21,663 nucleotides of DNA from Hungateiclostridiaceae bacterium UBA3922. GTDB lineage: Bacteria > Bacillota > Clostridia > Acetivibrionales > DTU013. A program made the position numbers and the translations under genes. This document shows, one piece after another, positions 1-6,894 of the stretch. The DNA lies in the NCBI GenBank assembly GCA_002386045.1, contig DGEQ01000073.1:1730-23392 (forward strand), given 5' to 3'. A model generated the notes under the pieces. It saw only the letters and a program-made list of their open reading frames with translations, was not told where the DNA came from and made no database searches. How positions within the stretch are numbered: the first letter of the stretch is position 1; each line of letters starts with the position of its first letter.

Positions 1-44
1 ATAATACAGCATAATGAAATAATAATGACCGCTTTTCTTTTCAT
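1..44 (-). CDS. N-terminus of an exported or membrane protein (partial)
   Basis: The minus strand from base 44 reads ATG followed by codons for MKRKAVIIISLCCI and then runs off the window. A good Shine-Dalgarno sequence (GATGAGGTG on the minus strand, about bases 47-55) precedes the ATG. The basic start followed by a hydrophobic stretch looks like a signal peptide or a first membrane segment. Only 14 residues are visible, so no function can be given. Confidence 0.55.
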   Translation of the reverse strand, partial: MKRKAVIIISLCCI

Positions 45-223
45 TTTCACCTCATCCCCCTTGCTTTACAGACACAGTAACGGCTTCCGTATCGGCCTGG
101 TCCTCCACAAAGTATCTGAGTACGTTCATATATAGATGACGTTTTGTAAGCATTCTTGTTCCAGGAATTAAAAAAACTGCATCCGTTCCAGAAAAATACG
201 CACGCTTTTGACAAATATTCCCC

Positions 224-253
224 TTTACATATCGGCCCGGCCGGTATTATAAT
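224..253 (+). promoter_or_regulatory. Sigma-A-type promoter for the dinB-like gene
   Basis: TTTACA (224-229) and TATAAT (248-253) are separated by 18 bases and point towards the polymerase gene. A LexA palindrome lies directly downstream. Transcription would start near 260, leaving a leader of about 210 bases before the dinB ATG. Confidence 0.7.
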
Positions 254-260
254 TAAAACA

Positions 261-272
261 GAACATATGTTC
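261..272. promoter_or_regulatory. LexA (SOS) operator
   Basis: GAACATATGTTC is a perfect 12-base palindrome followed by G. It matches the Gram-positive LexA/DinR box, whose core is GAAC-N4-GTTC. It starts eight bases after the -10 hexamer, so bound LexA would block the promoter at 224-253. A translesion polymerase gene is a classic SOS target, which fits. Confidence 0.85.
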
Positions 273-287
273 GATGGCAAGGGTATG

Positions 288-384
288 GTGGCACTCCTCA
301 GCAGGAGGTATTCCTCCGGGGTTGAGGAATGTCATGCATTTAAAACGTGTGGTGACATTCCTCAGTCACGCGTGACACTCCTCA
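288..384 (+). repeat. Repeated GTGRCAYTCCTCA units with alternative hairpins
   Basis: Three direct copies of GTGRCAYTCCTCA lie at 288-300, 352-364 and 372-384, and one inverted copy, TGAGGAATGTCA, lies at 323-334. The inverted copy pairs perfectly (12 bp) with 353-364 and nearly perfectly (two wobble positions) with 289-300, so the two hairpins exclude each other. A small hairpin, GGAGG-TATT-CCTCC, sits at 304-317. GTCACGCGTGAC at 365-376 is a perfect palindrome. The block lies in the dinB leader. It may be a regulatory structure or the remains of a mobile-element end. Confidence 0.7.
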
Positions 385-407
385 ACCATAAAAGAATACC
401 CCCGGCG

Positions 408-472
408 GATGAGTGTCGCCGTACCTCTGTCCGAAGAATGCCATGCATTTGGAAGGTACGGCGGTACTCATC
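408..472 (+). repeat. Start-adjacent hairpin in the dinB leader
   Basis: Arms 408-426 and 454-472 pair over 19 bases with two mismatches. The right arm ends immediately before the dinB ATG (473) and contains the only plausible ribosome-binding bases (GGCGG, about 460-464). The loop carries GAATGCCATGCATTT (436-450), nearly the same as GAATGTCATGCATTT in the upstream hairpin region (327-341). Folding would hide the translation start. Confidence 0.65.
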
Positions 473-1711
473 ATGACCAGGGTGATTTTGCACAGCGATC
501 TGAATAATTTCTACGCGAGCGTCGAATGCCTCTACAACCCGGAAATACGCTCGCGCCCGGTGGCCGTGTGCGGCTCCCAGTCCACCAGGCACGGCATCGT
601 GCTGGCAAAAAACCAGGTTGCGAAGCAGTTCGGCGTAAAGACGGGCGAGGCCATATGGGAAGCCAGGGCCAAGTGTCCCGATCTCGTCATCGTAAGGCCG
701 AACTACGTGCGCTACCTCAAATTTTCCATGATGGCCAGAAAAATATACGAGAACTACACGAACCTGGTAGAAGCCTTCGGCATAGACGAAAACTGGCTCG
801 ACGTGACCGAGAGCACGAGGCTGTTCGGTTCCGGCAAGAAGATCGCCGACGAGATCCGCAGGAAGATAAAGTACGAGCTCGGCATCACCGCCTCCGTCGG
901 GGTCAGCTTCAACAAGGTGTTTGCCAAGCTCGGCTCCGACATGAGGAAGCCCGATGCCACTACCGTGATAACTCCCGAGAACTACAGGGAGATGGTGTGG
1001 GGACTGCCCGCGGACGACATGATATACGTGGGACCTTCCACGCGCAGGAAGCTTGCCGATATCGGGATAAGCACCATCGGGGACCTGGCCTGCGCGCCGC
1101 CCGGGTTCCTCGAGAGTCACCTGGGCCAGTGGGGGCGGACACTGTGGATATTTGCCAACGGGTATGACGATACCCCTGTCACCAGGCTCGACTTCCAGCC
1201 GCGCATAAAGGGCGTAGGCAATTCACTGACCACTCCCCGCGACCTGTGTACCGACGAAGATGTGAAGATCCTCACTTACGTGCTGGCCGAAAGCGTGGCC
1301 GAGAGGCTCAGGCGCCACCATCTCAGGGGAAGGACAGTGCAGATATGCATTCGTTCGAGCGACCTGGCCTTCATCGAGAGGCAGGGCAAGCTCCCGCACC
1401 ATACCTGCACATCCTCCGAAATAGCTGAAAAGGCCCTGGAAATATTCGCCCGTTCCTGGGACTGGTCCAAAAACATCCGGATGCTGGGCGTAAGGGTCAC
1501 CGATGTGGTCATGGGAAACGGATACGAGCAGCTTTCATTCTTCGACGACGGGAAGAGGCTGCGGCGGGAGCGGCTCGAAGCCAGCATAGACCGCATAAGA
1601 TCACGTTTCGGGCATTATTCCGTGCAGCGCGCAGTACTCCTGAAAAGCCCGGAACTCAACGCAAACCCTGTTGAGGAGAACGTGATCCACCCCGTATCCT
1701 TTTTTCGCTAG
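473..1711 (+). CDS. dinB: Y-family DNA polymerase (DinB/Pol IV-like)
   Basis: This is a translesion DNA polymerase that copies damaged templates with low fidelity. The 412-residue product begins MTRVILHSDLNNFYASVE, the family's first metal-binding motif (Asp9). The second catalytic pair is Asp105-Glu106 in GIDENWLDVT. The palm region continues through SVGVSFNKVFAKLGSD (about 141-156), followed by thumb and little-finger regions. Near the end, EQLSFF (about 352-357) resembles a beta-clamp-binding motif. Frame alone allows a GTG start at 413, but that extension runs through the repeat hairpin and lacks a Shine-Dalgarno site, so the ATG at 473 is preferred. The ribosome site there is weak and inside a hairpin. 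A LexA box upstream indicates SOS control. The 78-residue ORF downstream is probably co-transcribed. The subfamily (DinB, or UvrX/YqjW-like) is not certain. Confidence 0.9.
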   Translation: MTRVILHSDLNNFYASVECLYNPEIRSRPVAVCGSQSTRHGIVLAKNQVAKQFGVKTGEAIWEARAKCPDLVIVRPNYVRYLKFSMMARKIYENYTNLVEAFGIDENWLDVTESTRLFGSGKKIADEIRRKIKYELGITASVGVSFNKVFAKLGSDMRKPDATTVITPENYREMVWGLPADDMIYVGPSTRRKLADIGISTIGDLACAPPGFLESHLGQWGRTLWIFANGYDDTPVTRLDFQPRIKGVGNSLTTPRDLCTDEDVKILTYVLAESVAERLRRHHLRGRTVQICIRSSDLAFIERQGKLPHHTCTSSEIAEKALEIFARSWDWSKNIRMLGVRVTDVVMGNGYEQLSFFDDGKRLRRERLEASIDRIRSRFGHYSVQRAVLLKSPELNANPVEENVIHPVSFFR

Positions 1712-1772
1712 CCGCCGTCCCATGCCGGCATCGCTTCCACGCGGCCTGCCCATGCGGCAACAGGCGGCCATA

Positions 1773-1827
1773 AGTCATGTGCGAAACCCCAGGTATCCTG
1801 AGTCACGTATGAAACCCAGGTATCCTG
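1773..1827 (+). repeat. Two tandem ~28-base repeats downstream of dinB
   Basis: Units 1773-1800 and 1801-1827 are nearly identical; both contain AGTCAYGT, a GAAACCC(C) core and AGGTATCCTG. The junction, ATCCTGAGTCACGTATGAAA, matches TTCCTCAGTCACGCGTGACA upstream of dinB at 15 of 20 positions, so repeats on the two sides of the gene appear related. The rest of the 1712-1915 gap shows nothing I recognise apart from the ribosome site of the next gene. Confidence 0.7.
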
Positions 1828-1915
1828 GTGCAGAGTACAGGCATGATGCCGAACTGCGCCAAAGCCGCCAAAAATAACGTGCACCGCATCACGCAGCAGA
1901 AGGAGGTGTTGGAAT

Positions 1916-2152
1916 TTGGCCAAGGTATTCGTCGAAGTAATAGCGAAGTTTACAAAAGACGGACAAAAAGTGCCCCTGATAATCAAATGGAAAGACGGCC
2001 GGAGTTTCGACATCGACAGGGTGCTCGACGTTCGCCGGGCGGCTTCACTGAAAGCCGGAGGCCAGGGCATAAGGTACAAGTGCAGGATAAACGGCAGGGA
2101 AACCTACCTTTGGCTGGAAGACGACAAATGGTTCGTCGACAGCAAGGCATGA
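1916..2152 (+). CDS. Small conserved-looking protein next to the SOS polymerase
   Basis: The 78-residue product starts at TTG, placed seven bases after a near-perfect Shine-Dalgarno sequence (AAGGAGGTG, 1900-1908), which makes this start convincing. The protein begins MAKVFVEVIAKFTKDG and has a core containing FDIDRVLDVRRAASLKAGG and a tail YLWLEDDKWFVD. Alternating hydrophobic and charged residues and several aromatic residues suggest a small, mostly beta fold. There is no signal peptide or membrane segment. I cannot name a family with certainty. I have an uncertain memory of similar short proteins beside dinB in other Firmicutes. Its position in the same orientation behind dinB, with no terminator between, suggests SOS co-expression and perhaps a link to the polymerase. 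Confidence 0.8.
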   Translation: MAKVFVEVIAKFTKDGQKVPLIIKWKDGRSFDIDRVLDVRRAASLKAGGQGIRYKCRINGRETYLWLEDDKWFVDSKA

Positions 2153-2195
2153 AAAAATCCGGCCGTAAGGCAGGATATAACAAAGCACGGCCGGA
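2152..2195 (-). terminator. Rho-independent terminator of the GGDEF-EAL gene
   Basis: A perfect 9-bp stem (TCCGGCCGT at 2158-2166, ACGGCCGGA at 2187-2195) is followed on the minus strand by a U-run encoded by the A-tract at 2152-2157. It starts 18 bases beyond the GGDEF-EAL stop codon. It touches the last base of the convergent small gene, but has no T-run in the + direction. Confidence 0.8.
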
Positions 2196-2212
2196 AAGCC
2201 TCCCCGGCATGT

Positions 2213-4564
2213 TCAGGAAGTCATTTCCGCACACCGGGGCTCTTCCGCATGCTTCTCCACCAGTACCCTGTATGAAGACAGGTCCACGTCCTTCGCCGGC
2301 CTGGGTTTGCTGAACAGGTATCCCTGGGCCGTGTCGCAGCGTTCTTTCACCAGGAACTCCAACTGGGCGCTGCTTTCCACTCCCTCTGCGGTCACGGTGA
2401 GATCCATGCTGTGAGCCAGTGATATCAGGGCCTTCACGATCTTGGCCTGGTTGGCGCTGCTCGTTATGCCGTGGATGAAAGTCTTGTCTATTTTCAGGTT
2501 GGTAATGGGCAGCGCCTTCAGGTAATTGAGGGAGGAATATCCTTTCCCGAAATCGTCAAGCGATATGCTGAAGCCCGCATCTCGTATACGTTTCAGGATG
2601 CCCGTCGTATGCTCGAGGTCCTGCATCGCGAGGCTCTCGGTTATCTCAAGCTCGAGCCATTCCGGCCTTATGCCGGTTTTTTCGACTATGTCCATGATCT
2701 TCTCGAATATGTCCTGCTGCTGGAATTGTCTTGCCGACAGGTTCACGGATATCTTCAGGTCTTCATGTCCCTCGTCATGCCATTTTCTCAACTGGGTACA
2801 GGCAGCGGTCATCACCCATTCGCCTATATCCCCGATCAGGCCCGTCTCTTCCGCTATGTGGATGAATGCTTCAGGCGTGACCCAGCCCATATTTGGGTCC
2901 GACCATCTTATCAGCGCTTCCACGCTCCTTACTCTGCCGGTGGCCAGTTCGATCTGCGGCTGGTAATACAGGACGAACTCTTTCCGCTCCGCGGCCTTGC
3001 GCAGATGGTTCTCGATCTCCATGCGCTCCATGATCTTCATGTTGAGTTCGGGGGTGAAGATCTGGAAATTGTTCTTCCCCTTTTCCTTGGCGCGGTACAT
3101 GGCGGCGTCGGCGTTTTTCATCAGTTCCTTCAGGTCTGTCCCGTCGTTGGGGTAGATCGATATCCCTATGCTGGCGGTGACGTAGAATTCGCGGTCGTCA
3201 AGCTTCCAGGGCTTTTTGAATATGTTGAGCAGTCTCGATGCCAGCTTGTACACTTCGTCCATGCTGCTTATATTCGTCTGCAGCATTATGAACTCATCTC
3301 CGCCGAGCCTGGCGATCGTGTCGCCCTTCCTCAGTTTCTGCCTGAGCTGCTCGCCCACCTTGAGGAGGAGTTTGTCGCCGAAGGTATGCCCCATCGTATC
3401 ATTTATTGTCTTGAAATTGTCCAGGTCAAGGAAAAATACGGCTATGCCCTTGCCCTTCCTCCGCGCGTTCGCTTCGGCAACGCTGAACCTGTCCATCAGC
3501 AGCGCCCTGTTGGGCAGCCCCGTCAGAGAATCGAAGAAAGCAAGCCTGTGTATTTTTTCATCGGCAAGCTTCTGTTCGGTTATATCCGTGATGGATCCCG
3601 CCACCCTTATGGGATTGCCCTCTTCGTCCCATATCGCCATTCCTCTTGTCCTGATCCACTTTATGTCACCGCTTCCGGTCTTTATCCTGTATTCGACCTG
3701 GAGATGTCTGTTCTGAGGTTCCGTTATGTACCTGTTCAGGCTTACCACGAATTTATCCAGGTCTTCCTTCAGTATGACGTCGAACCACTTCTCGATCGTC
3801 AGGAAGTCTTCACCTGCCTCGATGCCAAGTATGGCCCGGGCCTTTTTGGACATGAAAAGCCTTCCGTCCTTGCCGTCCCAGTCCCAAACACCGTCGTTGA
3901 CCCCTTCGACCGCCAGCCTGTATCGCTCTTCGCTTCGCCTCAGGTCGTTGTCCCTGGCGTTCAGGTCGTCGAACTGGAGCCGGAGTTCTATCTCCTTGGT
4001 CACCAGTTCACGGTACAGCGATTCGAGCTCCTGGTAACTTTCAGCAAGCCTCGATTCCGTATTTTTGCGGTCCATGATGTCGATCCCCATCGCAGCCACG
4101 TACACGGGGACATTCCCGGTGTCGTTTATCATGTCTATGTTCCAGAGGGAATAGATTTTCCTGCCGTTTTTCGCAGTGAAGCTGATTTCTTTATTATGTA
4201 CGATCGTCTTTTCCGTCATGGCTTCACGGATGATCCTGCCGAGTTCCGTGTCCGCGCCCAGGAGCGGTATCTCGTCGATGCTGCGTCCGACCACATCTTT
4301 CCTGCCGTAACCTGTCATCTCCTGGGCAAACTTGTTGAATATCAGCACTTTCCCTTCCAGCGAAAAAATAAGTACCATTGTCTTGGCATTTTCGATTATC
4401 GCTTCGGAAACCTCGCGCTGCAGGTACAGCTTCCTGTCGCGCCTGGAAATGTAATGCTTCACTGCAAAAGCAAGCAACAGTCCCAACAGCAGCACGGAAT
4501 AAACGATATAGAAGACCGTCTGCGTCTCGGCGATCGCGATGAACGATAATGTTACTGCCTGCAT
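2213..4564 (-). CDS. Membrane-anchored PAS-PAS-GGDEF-EAL c-di-GMP signalling protein
   Basis: The 783-residue product carries the two domains that make and break the second messenger cyclic-di-GMP. In order: one N-terminal transmembrane helix (about 15-36), PAS domain (about 50-165), short coiled coil (about 168-205), second PAS domain with PAC end (about 208-332), GGDEF domain (about 335-505) and EAL domain (about 515-760). The GGDEF motif is intact at 421-425, and an RxxD inhibitory site (RKGD, 412-415) lies five residues before it. The EAL motif is intact (549-551). Other EAL catalytic segments are present: SVNLSARQF, EITES, DDFGKGYSSL, KIDK, EGVE and AQGYLFSKP. Both activities are therefore possible. 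Frame alone allows a TTG six codons upstream, but AGGGGGA just before the ATG at 4564 favours the latter. Its own promoter and terminator make it a single-gene unit. The PAS ligand is unknown. Confidence 0.95.
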   Translation of the reverse strand: MQAVTLSFIAIAETQTVFYIVYSVLLLGLLLAFAVKHYISRRDRKLYLQREVSEAIIENAKTMVLIFSLEGKVLIFNKFAQEMTGYGRKDVVGRSIDEIPLLGADTELGRIIREAMTEKTIVHNKEISFTAKNGRKIYSLWNIDMINDTGNVPVYVAAMGIDIMDRKNTESRLAESYQELESLYRELVTKEIELRLQFDDLNARDNDLRRSEERYRLAVEGVNDGVWDWDGKDGRLFMSKKARAILGIEAGEDFLTIEKWFDVILKEDLDKFVVSLNRYITEPQNRHLQVEYRIKTGSGDIKWIRTRGMAIWDEEGNPIRVAGSITDITEQKLADEKIHRLAFFDSLTGLPNRALLMDRFSVAEANARRKGKGIAVFFLDLDNFKTINDTMGHTFGDKLLLKVGEQLRQKLRKGDTIARLGGDEFIMLQTNISSMDEVYKLASRLLNIFKKPWKLDDREFYVTASIGISIYPNDGTDLKELMKNADAAMYRAKEKGKNNFQIFTPELNMKIMERMEIENHLRKAAERKEFVLYYQPQIELATGRVRSVEALIRWSDPNMGWVTPEAFIHIAEETGLIGDIGEWVMTAACTQLRKWHDEGHEDLKISVNLSARQFQQQDIFEKIMDIVEKTGIRPEWLELEITESLAMQDLEHTTGILKRIRDAGFSISLDDFGKGYSSLNYLKALPITNLKIDKTFIHGITSSANQAKIVKALISLAHSMDLTVTAEGVESSAQLEFLVKERCDTAQGYLFSKPRPAKDVDLSSYRVLVEKHAEEPRCAEMTS

Positions 4565-4615
4565 TTTTCCCCCTGGAGCCAATAAACTGGCTTTGCAAAA
4601 TATCTATACATCTTG

Positions 4616-4644
4616 ATTATATAATTTTTTTGAATAATTTCCAA
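4616..4644 (-). promoter_or_regulatory. Sigma-A-type promoter of the GGDEF-EAL gene
   Basis: On the minus strand, TTGGAA (4639-4644) and a perfect TATAAT (4616-4621) are 17 bases apart. The -10 is about 50 bases before the ATG at 4564. The flanking DNA is AT-rich. Confidence 0.75.
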
Positions 4645-4702
4645 CATCTTTATATTATCGTAAACCTGACACAACAATGTGATCTTAGTACTATGCAGCA
4701 CT

Positions 4703-5344
4703 TCAGCCGGGAAGCTGCTTCCTGTACTCATCATTGGAAACCTGGTCCATATCATCCACGATACCCTGTTTGTCGATCTCGTTCGTATAGAATCCCCTGT
4801 AATCATGGTACCCGCCCAGGTCCTGCGGACTGTCGGACGAACCGTATTTCATCAGGTCGTTCAGCTGATCCATGCCCTCATGTTCGTCATCTTCCTGCCT
4901 GTTGAGGTATTTCTTTCCGAACGGCGCGTCCAGTACGAGTTCTTCATTCGGCCTGTCTTTGTTCTGCCGGACCGATCCTTTCTCAAGTTCCTCCTGGCAC
5001 TCGAGGCACATCCTGGCATATGGACGCACCTCAAGCCTTTCGCGGGAAATGTCGGCTCCACAGCCGGCACATATGCCGTAAGTGCCCTTGTCTATCCTTA
5101 CAAGGGCTTCCTTTATGTCCTTTATTATGTTTTCCCCGTGCACCTTGAGCGCGTTGTTCATCTCCAGGTAGAACAGTTCCGTCCCCTGGTCGGCAGGGTG
5201 ATTGTCGTAGTTCGACAGTTCGCCGGTCGAATACTTGTCCTGTTCGGCCTCCCTGTGGCTTTTCATCAGTTCTATCGTGTCTTCCGTTTCATCCAGCATT
5301 TTCAGCAGCATCTGCCGGTAGTGCTCAGCTTCCTGTCTGTTCAT
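4703..5344 (-). CDS. TraR/DksA-type zinc-finger protein (YteA family-like)
   Basis: The 213-residue product has the DksA/TraR layout: a helical N-terminal part (about 1-85), then a C4 zinc finger with Cys92, Cys95, Cys113 and Cys116 (CAGC and CLEC). The acidic C-terminal extension (about 120-213) is longer than in E. coli DksA and resembles the sporulation-associated YteA group of Firmicutes. DksA proteins bind RNA polymerase through its secondary channel. Whether this one does is inference, since the coiled-coil tip residues are not obviously conserved. The start ATG lies one base after the stop of the DUF5665-like gene (TGA-A-ATG) and has a GGGGAGG ribosome site, so the two are translationally coupled. 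No clear terminator is visible between this stop and the next gene's promoter; only a weak, bulged hairpin (4695-4718) without a U-run. Confidence 0.85.
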   Translation of the reverse strand: MNRQEAEHYRQMLLKMLDETEDTIELMKSHREAEQDKYSTGELSNYDNHPADQGTELFYLEMNNALKVHGENIIKDIKEALVRIDKGTYGICAGCGADISRERLEVRPYARMCLECQEELEKGSVRQNKDRPNEELVLDAPFGKKYLNRQEDDEHEGMDQLNDLMKYGSSDSPQDLGGYHDYRGFYTNEIDKQGIVDDMDQVSNDEYRKQLPG

Positions 5345-5345
5345 T

Positions 5346-5651
5346 TCATCCTCCCCGATTCCTGAGATTATTCTCTACGATCCTCGCGATTTCATTTATG
5401 AAATCCCCTATTATGGGCAGGTTCCACCGTACGATCTTCTGCAGCACATACAGCAGCAATGCGGCCAGCAGCGTAAAGCCGACCGATGCGCCGAACCCCC
5501 TTGCCAGGCCTGCGAGGAAATTCGAAAAAAACACCCTTTTGGGATTTTCAAGATAGCAGACATATTCCCTGATCCTTGACTTTTCCAAATCCTTCACCAG
5601 CCTGTCTATCTTGTCTGCCAGCTTATTGAAACGCTTTTTGCTGATGAACAC
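5346..5651 (-). CDS. Small membrane protein, DUF5665-like
   Basis: The 101-residue product has a basic, helical N-terminal half (ISKKRFNKLADKIDRLVKDLEKS), then a glycine-rich turn (ARGFGASVGF) and one transmembrane helix (about 55-75), and ends in an amphipathic segment. The pattern matches the DUF5665 family of spore-forming Firmicutes, whose function I do not know. The GTG at 5651 is chosen because AGAGGTGG precedes it by six bases. A TTG fourteen codons upstream keeps the frame but lacks a ribosome site. It is immediately followed by, and probably co-expressed with, the DksA-like gene. No convincing sigma-A promoter is seen between it and the aroB terminator. Confidence 0.75.
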   Translation of the reverse strand: MFISKKRFNKLADKIDRLVKDLEKSRIREYVCYLENPKRVFFSNFLAGLARGFGASVGFTLLAALLLYVLQKIVRWNLPIIGDFINEIARIVENNLRNRGG

Positions 5652-5716
5652 GGAATACCACCTCTCAGGGCCAGGAGCAGTCTGCTTGAGCAAAACACAT
5701 TTGCAGGCAGAAAAGT

Positions 5717-5756
5717 AAAATCGCCTCTTTTCTATTTTTTCAGAAGAGGCGATTTT
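5717..5756 (-). terminator. Terminator of the ileS-aroB transcript
   Basis: A perfect 13-bp inverted repeat (AAAATCGCCTCTT at 5717-5729, its complement at 5744-5756) forms a strong hairpin with a 14-base loop. U-rich sequence follows in both directions. It lies about 40 bases after the aroB stop on the minus strand, so it ends that operon and insulates the DUF5665-dksA pair. Confidence 0.9.
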
Positions 5757-5796
5757 TATTATGTCAGATTTTATGATGTATCATGTCGCCGGGAAC

Positions 5797-6876
5797 TCAC
5801 CCGGTCAGTTCATCAAGCACTTCCGCCAGGAGTTTTTCATCTTCGACCGTACGGACCATTACCTCCCCGATGCGGACCGGGAGCACGAAATTGAGTTTTC
5901 CTCCCTTTGCCTTCTTGTCATGTATCATTTCAGCATAGATACGCCGCGGATCCATCCCGACGGCCCGAACCGGAAGCCCGGCTGCTTCCAGGGTCTTTTC
6001 CGCTTCTTCCGTTACGGGACTGCTTACCATGCCCAGTCTCTGCGCCAGCCTGAACGCCCCTGCGATCCCTATGGATACGCATTCGCCATGGAGAAGCGAA
6101 AAGTCCGATACAGTCTCGATGGCATGGCCGATCGTATGCCCGAGGTTGAGTATAGCCCGCAGCCCGCTTTCCGTTTCATCCTGTTCCACGACGCTCTTTT
6201 TCACGGAGCAGTTGGCCTTTGTGACATGCCTGAGGACGGTTTCGTCGAATTCGAATATCCTGCGCATGTTCTGCCGGATGTAATCGAAAAATCCTTCGTC
6301 CCTGATCAGCCCGTGCTTTATGACTTCGGCGAGCCCGGCCCTGAGTTCGCGCAGCGGCAGCGTACGCAGCGTATTGATGTTGATGTATACGAAACGCGGC
6401 TGGTGGAATGCCCCAACCATGTTCTTGACGCCTTCGAAGTCCACCCCGGTCTTGCCGCCTATGCTGCTGTCCGCCTGGGCCAGGAGACTCGTCGGTATCT
6501 GGACGTAGCTGATGCCGCGCATATACGTGGCGGCTGCAAAACCGGCCAGGTCACCGGTCACTCCTCCGCCGAGCGCAGCTACCACGGAGCCCCGGTCGAA
6601 TCTCTCTGCCGCCAGTTTCCTGTAGATGTCCTTCACTGTATCGAGATCCTTGCTCTTCTCTCCGGCTTCGAATACATGGCTGCATACCCGGAAACCGGCT
6701 GAGGCGAGCTCATCCATGCAGGTCTTGAGATACAGCCTTCCGACATTGCTGTCGGTGACGATCATCACGCTGCCTAACAGCCCGGCCTCCCTGAAAGCAT
6801 CCCCGATCCCGGCAAAATCAGCCGCTATATATATTGGATAGCTTCTTTCGCCAAGCTCTACGATTATTTTGTCCAT
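5797..6876 (-). CDS. aroB: 3-dehydroquinate synthase
   Basis: This enzyme converts DAHP into 3-dehydroquinate, the second step of the shikimate pathway, using NAD and a divalent metal. The 359-residue length is normal. Diagnostic segments are present: ALGGGVTGDLAGF (about 101-113, NAD binding), PTSLLAQADSSIGGKTGVD (128-146), AEVIKHG (183-189), NLGHTIGHAIE (244-254) and LHGECVSIG (262-270). The expected metal ligands are Glu184, His247 and His263. The ATG has a GGGAGGAAAGG ribosome site. The gene begins 18 bases after the ileS stop, so it is probably co-transcribed with ileS and would also feel the isoleucine T-box. That coupling of aromatic synthesis to isoleucyl-tRNA status is inferred from spacing only. 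Confidence 0.97.
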   Translation of the reverse strand: MDKIIVELGERSYPIYIAADFAGIGDAFREAGLLGSVMIVTDSNVGRLYLKTCMDELASAGFRVCSHVFEAGEKSKDLDTVKDIYRKLAAERFDRGSVVAALGGGVTGDLAGFAAATYMRGISYVQIPTSLLAQADSSIGGKTGVDFEGVKNMVGAFHQPRFVYININTLRTLPLRELRAGLAEVIKHGLIRDEGFFDYIRQNMRRIFEFDETVLRHVTKANCSVKKSVVEQDETESGLRAILNLGHTIGHAIETVSDFSLLHGECVSIGIAGAFRLAQRLGMVSSPVTEEAEKTLEAAGLPVRAVGMDPRRIYAEMIHDKKAKGGKLNFVLPVRIGEVMVRTVEDEKLLAEVLDELTG

Positions 6877-6894
6877 GCCTTTCCTCCCTGGCTG

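Noticed and set aside
413..472. GTG start giving the polymerase 20 extra residues
   Set aside because: The extra codons lie in the repeat hairpin. There is no Shine-Dalgarno site, and the family's N-terminal motif begins right after the ATG at 473.
1773..1827. CRISPR array
   Set aside because: Only two units, directly adjacent without spacers, and no cas genes in the window.
2471..4549. Long open frame (692 codons) on the + strand opposite the GGDEF-EAL gene
   Set aside because: It is a shadow of the strongly biased codon use of the real gene. Its translation has no recognisable domains, and the opposite strand has complete PAS, GGDEF and EAL motifs with promoter and terminator.
4621..4631. 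T-run as a terminator for the DksA-like gene
   Set aside because: It is on the wrong strand for that gene and no stem precedes it; it belongs to the AT-rich promoter of the GGDEF-EAL gene.
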